Source of the DNA: JAVVHH01 sp964235765
GTDB lineage: Bacteria; Pseudomonadota; Alphaproteobacteria; Acetobacterales; Acetobacteraceae
Reading direction: 5' to 3'
Assembly (NCBI GenBank): GCA_964235765.1
Contig: CAXSDH010000004.1
Location: forward strand, 35,027-99,026
DNA: 64,000 nt
Shown: in pieces, positions 44,267-53,600 of the stretch
Layout: each line of letters starts with the position of its first letter
Position numbering within the stretch: the stretch's first letter is position 1
The notes under the pieces: generated by a model
What the model was told of the DNA's origin: nothing
What the model saw: the letters and a program-made list of their open reading frames with translations, nothing else
The model's database searches: none
Program-made: the position numbers and the translations under genes

Positions 44267-45037
44267 ATGGCTGATCAAGGTAAAGCCGATATGGTGATGA
44301 AGTTCATGCAGAAAGGTGGTAACCCGGTCAGTGCCGAATGCGCGCTGGACAAGGACCCGAACGATCCGTTCATGAAGGACTTCCACCCCGCCTCGTACCA
44401 GGACTACAGCGATTTCTTCGAGATATCGAGCTTCGACTTCGGCGTCGAGGTGAAGGACGACGATACCGCCGTCGGCGCCATGAGCAAGAACGCCCAGTCC
44501 GGCCAAGGTGCGCCGGCCAAGGCCGCCGCCCCCTCGAAGGTCAAGGGCGGCTTCGTCAGTTGGCGCAGCGCCACGAACGAACAGCTCAAGGACCTCGACT
44601 ACCCCATCGAGTTCGACACCTTCTCGTTCAAGCGGCTGATCGACGCCGCATCGCCCATCTTCTTCCAAGCCTGCTGCGGCACCACGACCTTCGCCAGCGC
44701 GACGCTGGTGAAACGCGTGTCGATCGGCATGTTGGGCGGCGGCGGCAATTTCCTCAACGCCCAGGTCAAGGTGGGCCCCCTGAACTTGAGCCTTACCGGC
44801 TCCTCAGGCATCAACAGGCCGCCGCAGGGCTTCCTGCGTATCGACTTCACGAACGTGCTGATCATCGGCATCGACTGGGACGATGGGGACGTCTTGAACG
44901 AGACCTGCAAGTTCATTTGCCAAGGATTTAAGCTGCAATACCGGCAGCAGAACGACGATGGATCGCTCAAAACGGCTGTCGCGCCGGCCGAGTGGGACTA
45001 TAAGAAAGACGCCCGCCGCACCAAGGGAGTCCAGTGA
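44267..45037 (+). CDS. Hcp-family type VI tube/effector protein, long form (copy 1)
   Basis: 256 residues, against about 160-170 for classical Hcp. The beta-barrel fold is suggested by DFFEISSFDFGVEV at the N-terminal side, DYPIEFDTFSFKRLIDAASPIFF in the centre and FLRIDFTNVLIIGIDWDD then CKFICQGFKLQYRQQ at the end, all Hcp (DUF796) hallmarks. Extra sequence sits in a loop (residues about 65-95, Ala/Lys/Gly-rich) and in a glycine-rich hairpin (SIGMLGGGGNFLNAQ). ATG 44267 has GGTGGAGGGGG upstream. The stop overlaps the second Hcp gene as TGATG. Confidence 0.83.
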   Translation: MADQGKADMVMKFMQKGGNPVSAECALDKDPNDPFMKDFHPASYQDYSDFFEISSFDFGVEVKDDDTAVGAMSKNAQSGQGAPAKAAAPSKVKGGFVSWRSATNEQLKDLDYPIEFDTFSFKRLIDAASPIFFQACCGTTTFASATLVKRVSIGMLGGGGNFLNAQVKVGPLNLSLTGSSGINRPPQGFLRIDFTNVLIIGIDWDDGDVLNETCKFICQGFKLQYRQQNDDGSLKTAVAPAEWDYKKDARRTKGVQ

Positions 45038-45762
45038 TGGCGGACAATGCGGTCAGCGACCTCATCATGAAGTTCGAGACCAAGCCCGGGCAACCCATCG
45101 AAGGCGAGAGCCTGACGGTGCTCGACCTTCTCAAGGGCGACATGACCAAGGGCTTCAAGAAGGGCTACATGTTCGAGGTGGAATCGTTCACCTTTCGCGC
45201 TGGCGTCTCGGGCGAGGACGAGGACTCCAAGAACAAGCAGAAAGACGAGACCGCCGCCCGCAAGCAAAGCAAGGAGCAGAACAGGATCAACCAGACGATG
45301 CACGTCGCCTCGGGCGCCAAGGGCCCGCCGCCGCCGCTGCTGGAGGTGGGGGCCAAACCCACCTCGGTCGGCGCGTTCTCCAAGTGGCGCGCCGGGCAGG
45401 AGGCCAAGTATCCCGTCGACATCTCGCCCGTGGAGTTCTCCCGCGCCATCGACAAGGCCTCGACGATCCTGCTGCAGAACTGCATCCGCCGGGTCACCTA
45501 CGACAGCGCCACGCTGATCAAGCGCAAGTCCGCCGGCAGCCGGTCTTCCGGCGAGGTCTATCTGCGGTTCGACTTCACCGGCGTGATGATGACCCGCATC
45601 GACTGGGACAACGACGATCCCATTAAGGAGAAATGTCAATTCATCTGCCGCGCGGTCACGGTCAGCTACCGGCCGCAACTGCCGGACGGCACGCTGGGCG
45701 CCGTCGTCCCCGGCTTCTGGACGATGACGACGGACCTCAAGCAGGTCAATCTGAAGGGGTGA
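45037..45762 (+). CDS. Hcp-family type VI tube/effector protein, long form (copy 2)
   Basis: 241 residues, coupled to copy 1 by TGATG; AAGGGAG is the Shine-Dalgarno. The Hcp-like core is FEVESFTFRAGVSG, YPVDISPVEFSRAIDKASTI, VYLRFDFTGVMMTRIDWDND and CQFICRAVTVSYRPQLPDG, parallel to copy 1. A charged, Lys/Gln/Glu-rich insert (residues about 60-90) followed by a proline-rich turn replaces the loop of copy 1. Sequence identity between the copies is low apart from these core strands, so they may form a mixed tube or have distinct roles. A GTG at 45034 is an alternative start. Confidence 0.83.
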   Translation: MADNAVSDLIMKFETKPGQPIEGESLTVLDLLKGDMTKGFKKGYMFEVESFTFRAGVSGEDEDSKNKQKDETAARKQSKEQNRINQTMHVASGAKGPPPPLLEVGAKPTSVGAFSKWRAGQEAKYPVDISPVEFSRAIDKASTILLQNCIRRVTYDSATLIKRKSAGSRSSGEVYLRFDFTGVMMTRIDWDNDDPIKEKCQFICRAVTVSYRPQLPDGTLGAVVPGFWTMTTDLKQVNLKG

Positions 45763-45767
45763 CGGCC

Positions 45768-46529
45768 ATGCCCGACCCCTGGCGATGCTGGGCGCAGACC
45801 GATGTCGGCACCGTCCGCACCAGCAACGAGGATACATTCGTGTCGCGGCCGGAGATGGGCCTCTGGATGGTCGCCGACGGGGCCGGCGGGCACCAGCACG
45901 GCGAGGTCGCGTCGGGCATGCTGGCCGAGGCGCTTGGCCGCGCCGCGGGCCGGGAGGGGCCGGCCCTGATGGCCGAGATCCGGTCCGGCGTGGCCCAGAC
46001 GCACCAGGCCCTGCGGGCCCAGGCGGATGCGGAAGCCGGCCGGTCCGGCCTCGCCGTCACCATCGCCTCGACCATCGTCGTATTCCTGGCAAGCGGCGCG
46101 CATTTCGCCTGCCTCTGGGCCGGCGACAGCCGCATCTACCAACTGCGCGCCGGCGCCTTGACCCAGCTCACCCGCGACCACAGCCTGGTACAGGTTCTGG
46201 TGGACGCCGGCACGCTCTCCCAAGCCGATGCCGAACATCACCCGCACGCCAACGTCATCACCCGCGCAATCGGCGCCGAAGGGCCGGAACCCGAACTGGA
46301 GAAGGTGACCGGCCGGGCCGAACCAGGCGACCGCTTCCTGCTCTGCAGCGACGGGTTGAACAAGGCGCTGGACGAAAGGCTGATCGCCCGGCTCGCCGCC
46401 ACCGACGACCCGGCGCGGCGCCTCATCGAGGCCGCCCTGGAATACGGCGTCCGCGACAACGTGACCGCCATCGTGCTGGAATACGGCCGCGACGAGGACG
46501 GGGAACCCACATTGTTGTTGCGAACCTGA
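45768..46529 (+). CDS. PP2C-family Ser/Thr protein phosphatase (PppA-like)
   Basis: 253 residues. All PP2C metal-binding motifs are present: GTVRTSNEDTF, WMVADGAGGHQHGE, LWAGDSRIYQLR, DHSLVQVLVDAG, LLCSDGLNKAL and RDNVTAIVLEY. In type VI systems PppA reverses threonine phosphorylation of the FHA protein by the kinase PpkA and tunes firing. It is spaced five bases after the second Hcp gene. The matching kinase is found only at 62802, beyond the TPS-CHAT genes; no FHA protein gene is in the window. Confidence 0.92.
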   Translation: MPDPWRCWAQTDVGTVRTSNEDTFVSRPEMGLWMVADGAGGHQHGEVASGMLAEALGRAAGREGPALMAEIRSGVAQTHQALRAQADAEAGRSGLAVTIASTIVVFLASGAHFACLWAGDSRIYQLRAGALTQLTRDHSLVQVLVDAGTLSQADAEHHPHANVITRAIGAEGPEPELEKVTGRAEPGDRFLLCSDGLNKALDERLIARLAATDDPARRLIEAALEYGVRDNVTAIVLEYGRDEDGEPTLLLRT

Positions 46530-46585
46530 TACAGACGGTATAGATTTTCGTTACGTGTCCAATATGGATGGCAAGGGGACCGGCG

Positions 46586-48187
46586 ATGATGTCGTTGCGT
46601 TCGTGGTTCAGAAAAACGGCCAACGACGATAAGCTGGCCGCAGCGCGGCAGCGCAAGCCCAGCGAGAGGCCGCCCAGCTACCTGGAGACCCTGATCGCAG
46701 AGATCCGTATCCTGGTGCGCGCCGTCGCGAACAACCCGGAGCGTCGGCTGTCCGACTTGAACGTGGAGTGGACCGACGAGGCGGGGACCAAAAAGAATTA
46801 CCGCTACCCGGACATCGTGCTGAAAATCGCCGAGGCGACGAAGCTGGCGAACCAGCCCGCCCCGGCGGTGCAAGGCCAGCCGCCCATGCCGGCAGGGGAG
46901 AGGGAGAGCGAGGATTCCGTGAAGCTGCTCGGCCTGCTGCAGGCGGTGAAGGACGGCCTCGTGGCCTACACCAAGCCCGCGACCGGCCTCACCGTGGCCT
47001 ATACCGCCCTGGTCATCGGCGCCCGGCGCGACACCGCCGCCTTTTCGACCCACGACCTTGCCGAGAAAGCCTACGGCGGCCTGGCCAAGCAGGCCCGCAG
47101 CCACGCCCGGCGCATCCGGGTTCTCAGCTGGATCGCGATCATCCTGTCGTGCTTCGCCGCCTGGGAAGCCAGCAAGGCAGCCCTCGGGAAAAGCCTGTTG
47201 CAGGTGCTGGATCCACTCCGGGCGCAGCAGTCCGCCATCGCCGCGGAGATGGTGCGCCTTGACAACCAACTCTTCCAGGCGCCGGCCGGGCAGCAGAACG
47301 CGAACGGCGCCGCAAACGCTGGCCAGTACGCGCCGGCGGTGCTCCTCCCGGTCTGCCGGCGGTCCGCTCTCGTGTCCCTTTCGGATAGGGAATGGGCGCA
47401 ACTCGCGGCATTCAAGCAATCGACCCCGGAGGCGCTTACGAAGGAACTCGGCAAGGAGCGGCTGTACCGGACCCCGCAGGAGCGCGATCTTTGCGAGCGC
47501 GACAGCAACCTGGCGCATAACTTCGAGATCGCACATGGCAACCTCGCGCGATTCCAGTGTTTCTGGCCCGACATGGCCGGAGGCATCTACAGCGTGCTGG
47601 GCCATATCGGGGCAACGGTGAAGTCGCTGCCCCTGTTCATCAGGCGACTCTTCACAGGCGCGGACACCCCGGCCACGGCGGCGCCTCGCGTGTTCACCAC
47701 GGCCAACTTCTGCGACGCGGCCTCTGGCCCCAACCACGCGGCACAGGACGCGGGCTCGAAAACCGTGATCACCGACGACATCGAGTTCAACGTGGCGCCC
47801 ATAATCCAGACGATCACCACGTTCATCCTGCCGTTCGTCTTCGGCATCGTCGGCTCGCTGCTCTACGTGCTGCTCAGCCATTACACGAGCATCAAGGACA
47901 ACACGCTGAGCCCGCGCGACCGGGCGCTGACGTCGTTGCGGCTGATCCTCGGCGTCGTGGTCGCGGCGTGCGTCAGCCTGCTGATCACGTCCTATGCAGG
48001 CCCGAACCCGCCCGCCCAGATCGCCCCGTCCGGCGCGCCCTCCGCCAGCACGCTCGTATCGTCGCTGACCCTGTCCGCATCGGCCATAACGTTCCTGGCC
48101 GGGTTCGGGGCCGAGGCGGTATTCACGCTGCTGCAGAACCTGGTGGCGCGGGTGTTCGTAACCTCCAACGGCACCTCCGCCAATTGA
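46586..48187 (+). CDS. Unknown polytopic membrane protein at type VI locus
   Basis: I do not recognise the family. About 533 residues from ATG 46586, which has AAGGGG eight bases upstream (46568 is an alternative ATG). The N-terminal 180 residues are soluble, charged and helical (SYLETLIAEIRILVRAVANN; GLLQAVKDGLVAYTKPATG). A helix follows (VLSWIAIILSCFAAWEA, near 185), then a roughly 200-residue soluble part with cysteines, and three further helices near the C-terminus (TTFILPFVFGIVGSLLYVLL; LILGVVVAACVSLLITSYA; ASAITFLAGFGAEAVFTLLQ). It lies 56 bases after the phosphatase gene on the same strand. It could be an accessory of the secretion complex; nothing in it matches known Tss or Tag proteins. 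Confidence 0.75.
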   Translation: MMSLRSWFRKTANDDKLAAARQRKPSERPPSYLETLIAEIRILVRAVANNPERRLSDLNVEWTDEAGTKKNYRYPDIVLKIAEATKLANQPAPAVQGQPPMPAGERESEDSVKLLGLLQAVKDGLVAYTKPATGLTVAYTALVIGARRDTAAFSTHDLAEKAYGGLAKQARSHARRIRVLSWIAIILSCFAAWEASKAALGKSLLQVLDPLRAQQSAIAAEMVRLDNQLFQAPAGQQNANGAANAGQYAPAVLLPVCRRSALVSLSDREWAQLAAFKQSTPEALTKELGKERLYRTPQERDLCERDSNLAHNFEIAHGNLARFQCFWPDMAGGIYSVLGHIGATVKSLPLFIRRLFTGADTPATAAPRVFTTANFCDAASGPNHAAQDAGSKTVITDDIEFNVAPIIQTITTFILPFVFGIVGSLLYVLLSHYTSIKDNTLSPRDRALTSLRLILGVVVAACVSLLITSYAGPNPPAQIAPSGAPSASTLVSSLTLSASAITFLAGFGAEAVFTLLQNLVARVFVTSNGTSAN

Positions 48188-48201
48188 GGGCGTTCCGCCG
48201 T

Positions 48202-48591
48202 CTACGCCACGGAAGTCGTCACCTGGCCCGGGAACACGATGCTGATCTGCCCGGCCCAGACGCACATGCATTTCGACGTGCTGTTCAGGATCGGCATGTT
48301 GCCCAGCAGCACCGTAGGCGACCCGGTTATCCAGGGCGCCGGGGTGTTGGGAATGCAGGGCATGGGCGTCAGCACGCCAAGCGCCGCCGTGGTGGCCGCG
48401 GCGACGGTGGGGTTGGACGGCGACATGCACATGCCGAAGGGCATGATGTTGGCCATCGGCTTGCTGTCCATGATGTTGGCCGCAACCTGCGTGCCGCAGG
48501 TCGTCTTGTTCACCGGCGGCACGACCAGCGCGGAAGGAGCGACGCCCATGGTGCACATCAACTGGGCGGTCATGACAGTGACTTGCGCCAT
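48202..48591 (-). CDS. PAAR-like DUF4280 protein
   Basis: 129 residues from ATG 48591, with GGAGAG just upstream. DUF4280 features are QLMCTMGVAPSALVVPP at the N-terminus, ANIMPFGMCMSPSNPTVAAAT, VLTPMPCIPNTPAPWITGSP and SKCMCVWAGQISIVFPGQ. The many Cys, Pro and Gly residues are typical. Such proteins are thought to form the sharpened tip of the VgrG spike, like PAAR proteins, and to carry effectors; this one has no extension. It runs opposite to the surrounding genes. The minus-strand assignment is preferred because the plus-strand reading of the same bases shows no family motif. Confidence 0.85.
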   Translation of the reverse strand: MAQVTVMTAQLMCTMGVAPSALVVPPVNKTTCGTQVAANIMDSKPMANIMPFGMCMSPSNPTVAAATTAALGVLTPMPCIPNTPAPWITGSPTVLLGNMPILNSTSKCMCVWAGQISIVFPGQVTTSVA

Positions 48592-48603
48592 CGCGCTCTC
48601 CAA

Positions 48604-48782
48604 GGTTGCCGCACGACACTAGCCGGAATCGCCGTCCTGCGCAGCACAGAACACGCCGGGGTTGTTGCATTCCTGCCACGGATCAAGCGGCGGCGACGAA
48701 GGCCACTTGGGGTTTCGGCCCGTGCGGGTTTAATGTCGCACCGGAAACGTCTTAATTCGTTGTTAAACAGGAGTATGGTCCG
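48604..48782. promoter_or_regulatory. Divergent region between DUF4280 and the TPS operon
   Basis: 179 bases that should hold promoters for both directions. The part near 48725-48770 is AT-richer than its surroundings (TTAATTCGTTGTTAAACAG). AGGAG at 48769-48773 is the apparent ribosome site of tpsB. No firm promoter boxes were identified. Confidence 0.35.
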
Positions 48783-50579
48783 CTGGTTGGAGCCGAAGCC
48801 GCACGCCGGGTTGCGTTCCTGCTCGGGCTGGTTGCCGCAGGGCCGGCCTTGGCGCAACGCGTGGTGTCGCCGGGCAACGTGGCGCCGGGCAGCCCCGGCC
48901 TTGCGACCCCCGGCATTGCGGCGCCGTTCTCGGGCGAGTTGCTGCCGCAGGGCTCACCCATCCCCCGCGTGCTGCCGCCAGCGCCCCCTGCCGTAGGCCC
49001 CGGGCAAGGCACGCTGGCGCCGGTCGCGCCCGGTGCGGTGCCCGCCGTCAACGTCGCGGTCAACGCCGTCCGGATCGATGGCGCCACGGCCTATGCCGGC
49101 CCGCAAACCGCCGGCGTCACCTCCGGGCTGATCGGCCCCGCCACGCCGCTGGCGCGCATCGAGGCTGCCCGGGCCGCGCTGCTCAACCTCTACCGTGGCG
49201 ACGGTTACGCGCTGACCACGGTCACAGCCACGGTGGATCAACGGGGCGTGCTGCGCTTCGTGGTCACCGAGGGCCGCATCACCGAAGTGAAGCTGGAGGG
49301 CGACATCGGCCCGGCCGGCACCCAGGTGCTGCGCTTCCTCAACCATCTCACCCAGGTCCGGCCGATCGACAACGCCACGCTGGAGCGCTGGCTGCTGCTG
49401 GCGCAGGACGTGCCCGGCATCGCCCTCCGCGCCGTGCTGCGCCCCTCGGCCGCCGAACCCGGCGCCCTCACCTTGGTGGCGCAAGTGGAACGCCAGGCGA
49501 TCGCCGGCCTGCTCAGCATCGACAACCGCGCCTTTCGGCTGACCGGCACGGAAGAGGGCTTGGCGCTGCTGGACTTCAACAGCTTCACCGAATTCGGCGA
49601 GCGCACCGAGGCCACGTTCTACCACACCAACGGCAACACCCAGAACTTCGGCCAGGTCACGACCGAGGCCTTCGTGGGCGGCTCCGGCCTGCGCATACGG
49701 CTGTATGGCGGCTATGGCGAGGCGAACCCCTCCGGCTTCCTGCGCGACGTCGGCTACCATGGCACCACCACCGTGTTCGGCGGCTCGGCCACCTACCCGC
49801 TGATCCGCGCCCGCCAGCAGACCTTGAACCTCTCCTTCTACCTCGACGCGATCGAGACCAAGATCACCACCATCGGCGGCGTGGGCGGCAGCCTGCAGAC
49901 CGGGCGCGACGCGCTGCGGGTCGCCCGGCTCGGCCTGGATTACGCGCTGCAGGACGGCCTGGCCGGTGACGACCGCCCGGCGATCAACGCCATCGCCGTT
50001 CGCGTGTCCCAGGGCATCCCGAGCTTCGGCGCGACCAGCAACGGCGACCCCGGCGCTACGCGGGCCGGCGAGCGGGTGGACTTCACCAAGCTGGTGCTCG
50101 ACGCCTCGCGCGTGCAGACCCTGTTCCGCCCCTGGCAGGACTCAACGGTCGCGCTCAAGGGCCGGGTGATCGGCCAGGTGAGCGGCCAGGTGCTGCCGCC
50201 GTCGGAGAAGTTCTTCCTGGGCGGCGCCGAGTTCAACCGCGGCTTCTACGCAGGCGAGGTCACCGGCGACCGGGCGCTGGTCTGGCTGCTGGAGCTGCAG
50301 TTGAACACCACGTACGACGTGCAAGCCTTCGGACGCAACCTGAACCTCGCGGCGCAGTTCTACGCCTTCTACGATCGCGGCGAGACCTGGGAAAAGCAGT
50401 CGGCCGACGCCAATGCCCGCCTCTCCTCCATGGGCGTGGGCGTGCGGCTGAACGTGACGAGATACACCGAGTTCGACCTGGAAGGCGTTCATCGCAACAC
50501 AAGGCGGGTCCGGTCCGGCACGGATGTTTCGCCGTTGAAGGCGGATGCGGCATATTGGCGGGTGATCACACGGTTCTAG
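48783..50579 (+). CDS. Two-partner secretion outer-membrane transporter TpsB (ShlB/FhaC/HecB family)
   Basis: Omp85-superfamily transporter for the adjacent TpsA exoprotein, about 598 residues. From CTG 48783 the product begins VGAEAARRVAFLLGLVAAGP followed by ALAQ, a good signal peptide; AGGAG lies nine bases upstream. Starting at the first TTG (48849) would delete the signal peptide, which an outer-membrane barrel needs, so the CTG start is favoured. A Pro/Gly/Ala-rich stretch (to about 95) precedes a POTRA domain (LYRGDGYALTTVTATVDQRGV; VVTEGRITEVKLEG). The 16-strand barrel follows, with the ShlB-type lid motif region PSEKFFLGGAEFNRGFYAGE and a C-terminal aromatic (VITRF). A 29-base gap separates it from tpsA. 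Confidence 0.88.
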   Translation: MVGAEAARRVAFLLGLVAAGPALAQRVVSPGNVAPGSPGLATPGIAAPFSGELLPQGSPIPRVLPPAPPAVGPGQGTLAPVAPGAVPAVNVAVNAVRIDGATAYAGPQTAGVTSGLIGPATPLARIEAARAALLNLYRGDGYALTTVTATVDQRGVLRFVVTEGRITEVKLEGDIGPAGTQVLRFLNHLTQVRPIDNATLERWLLLAQDVPGIALRAVLRPSAAEPGALTLVAQVERQAIAGLLSIDNRAFRLTGTEEGLALLDFNSFTEFGERTEATFYHTNGNTQNFGQVTTEAFVGGSGLRIRLYGGYGEANPSGFLRDVGYHGTTTVFGGSATYPLIRARQQTLNLSFYLDAIETKITTIGGVGGSLQTGRDALRVARLGLDYALQDGLAGDDRPAINAIAVRVSQGIPSFGATSNGDPGATRAGERVDFTKLVLDASRVQTLFRPWQDSTVALKGRVIGQVSGQVLPPSEKFFLGGAEFNRGFYAGEVTGDRALVWLLELQLNTTYDVQAFGRNLNLAAQFYAFYDRGETWEKQSADANARLSSMGVGVRLNVTRYTEFDLEGVHRNTRRVRSGTDVSPLKADAAYWRVITRF

Positions 50580-50608
50580 CCATGATAGGCTGAGCCGGGG
50601 AGTACGGA

Positions 50609-53600
50609 ATGGCACGCTCGATAGCGGCAAAACTGGTTCTTGGCACCGTCCGGCGCGGGCGGGCAAGCCTGCTTCGCAGCACGGCGCTGCAAGCCGCGAC
50701 CCTGGCGGTGTTCGTCAGCCAGGCGGCCGCGCAGCCCGCGGCCAGCGCCCGGCCCCAAGGCGGCCAAGTGGTGGCCGGCGCGGCCAGCATCGGCCAAAAC
50801 AACACCAGCACCACCATCAACCAGGCCAGCCAGCGTGCCGCCATCGATTGGCGCAGCTTCGACGTGGGGCGCGACCACGCCGTCCAGTTCATCCAGCCCA
50901 ACAGCAGCGCCGTTACGCTGAACCGGGTGACCGGGCCCGACCCCTCCAGCATTGCTGGCCGCATCTCGGCCAACGGGCAAATCGTCATCACGAACCCATC
51001 CGGGGTGATGTTCCACAAGGGAGCCCAGGTCGACACCGCCGGGCTGATCGTCAGTGCGCCCGGGATCAGCAACACCAATTTCATGGCCGGACGGATGGTG
51101 TTCGACAGGCCGGGCAATCCCGACGCCCAAGTGTCCAATGCCGGCGCCATCACGATCAAGCAGGCCGGCCTCGCCGCCCTGGTCGCGCCCCGCGTGGCCA
51201 ACTCCGGGGTCATCAACGCCCGCATGGGCCGGGTCGTGCTCGCCGGGGCGGAGGCGCATACGCTCGACCTCTACGGCGACGGCCTGCTGTCCATCGACGT
51301 CACGCGGCAGGTGCGCCAGGCGCCGCGCGGCGCCGACGGCAAGCCGGTCACGGCGCTGGTGACCAACACCGGCTTCATCGTCGCCGATGGCGGCATGGTG
51401 CAGATCACCGCCGCGGCCGCCGACGGCATTGTGCAGAACCTGGTCGAGGCCGGGGGCCGCATCCAGGCGAACACCTTGGGCAGCCGCACCGGCAGCATCG
51501 CCATCGCCGGCGTGGGCGGCTCCGTGCGGATCGAGGGCCGGGTCGCGGCCGATGGCGGCGCCGGCGCGGGCGGCCAGGTGGCGCTGAACGCCACGGGTGC
51601 GCTGACGGTCGCCAACACCGCCCGGATCAGCGCCGATGGCGGCGCGGGTGGCGGTATCGTGGGGGTCGGCGCGACGCTCGCCCGGGCCACCAGCCCGGCG
51701 CTGCGCGGCCAGGCCACGACGGCAAGCACCGTGGTCGAGCCCGGCGCCCGCCTCTCGGCCAACGCGCGCATCCGCGGCAATGGCGGCCAGGTCACGGTTC
51801 TGTCCGGCGGCAAGACGGTGATGGAAGGCACGGTCTCCGCCCGCGGCGGCAGCCAGGGCGGCGACGGCGGCAAGGTGGAGCTGTCGGGCCAGATGCTCGG
51901 CAGCCTCGGCGGCGGCGTCAGCACCGCAGCACCCAAGGGACGCACCGGCCGCATCCTGATCGATCCGGGCGACCTGACCATCAGCAACAGCGGCGCCCCC
52001 GACACCGTCGCCCCCGCCACGCTCGAGGCGATGAGCGGCGACGTGACGGTACATGCCGAGAACAACCTTGTCGCCGCCGCGTCGGTGACGCTGACCGGAT
52101 CGGGGCAGAGCCTGTTCCTGGATGCCGGCAACTCGGTGACAGTGAACCTCGGCGTCACGTTGACGGCGCCGGGCAGCATAAGCGTCAACGCCGGGGCCGG
52201 CGGCATATCGCTGCAGGGCAGCCTGCGATCGCTGAGCACGGCCCCCTACGTCCCCTTCCGAGAGGAGAGCACGGCCAACCAAGGCCTGGTGCTGACCACC
52301 ACCGGCGCAATCACGCAGGGCCCATTCAGTACCCTTGTCGGCAGCGCTTTGACCGGCCAGGCGGCGTCGGCGTCGCTGACCAGCACGCTCAACCAGATTC
52401 CTAACGTCGGCAACGAGGCGCGCCGTTTCACCACCACCTCGGGCGACTTCAGCCTGGTGGACAACGTCAACCTAGCCGTGGGCGCGGGCAGCCCCGGCGG
52501 CGGCATCACCGTGGCCGCAGGCCGCACCGTCTCGCTCACCACCGACCGCCTAACCGTGGCGACGAGCGGCTCGAGTTCGGTCCCGGGTGGCGAGAGCATC
52601 ATCACAGGAGGCGGCACCCTGGCGGTGCAGCCGCTGACCCCCGGGCGAGGCGTGCAGATCGCGACCGACGGCGTCAAGGACACCGCGCAACTCTCGCTGA
52701 CCACCAGCGAACTCGGCTCGGTGGACTTCGCGACGCTGTCGCTGGGGTCTGCCGCCGCCGGGCCGATCACGCTCGGCAACTCGGCCACCACGCTCGACCT
52801 CGGGTCGACCCGGCGGCTGCAGGTGGCCTCGGCCGGCACGGTGCAGACCGGCGGCGCCGCCGCGCTCGGCGTCGGCACGCTCGGCGGCACGGCGGCGGCG
52901 CTGAACCTCCCGGCGGACAACGTCGTCCCCACGCTCGACGGCTTCACCGCCAGCGGCAGCGTGGACCTGCACACCAGCGGCTCGCTGCACGTCACCGCGC
53001 CGGTCAGCGGCAGCAGCGTGTTCCTCTCCGCCTCAGGGCCGGCCGGGTCGCAGATCCTCAACGAACTGCGAATCTCGGCGGACATCACGACGGCCGGCGC
53101 CTTGCGGCTGGACACCACCAACGGCGTCGCCGGCGCCGCCCTGCCGATCGTGCAGGATGGCGGCGTCATCGCCGCCGGTACGCTGACCGGCGCGGCCGGA
53201 AGCGTGAGCTTGCCGCGGCCCAACCAGATCGCCCAGGTGTCAGACTTCAGCGCCGAGCAAGGCTTCGCGATCACCGACGCGCGCAACCTGGCGCTCGTCG
53301 GAAACTTGCAGGTCGGCACGACGCTCGACGTCGAGATCGCCGGCGCGCTCACGCAATCCGCCGGCCGGGTCGCGGCCGCGGCCCTCACGGGCACCGCCAC
53401 CTCCATCGCGCTGCCCCTGGCGACCAACGCCATCTTCGCCTTGGGCAACCTCAGCACGAGCGTCGGCGACCTACAGCTAGCCAGCACGCTTACGCCAAAC
53501 CCGGTCAGCGGCACGCCCCGGCCCCTCACCGCCGCGGGCGCCATCAGCGTGCCGAGCGGGCGCACCATCACGCTGCAGGCCGATCGGTTCGCCCTGGGGC

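Noticed and set aside
48239..48622. Plus-strand frame opposite the DUF4280 gene
   Set aside because: It looks hydrophobic and plausible in length, but the minus-strand reading has the full set of DUF4280 motifs and a good ribosome site.
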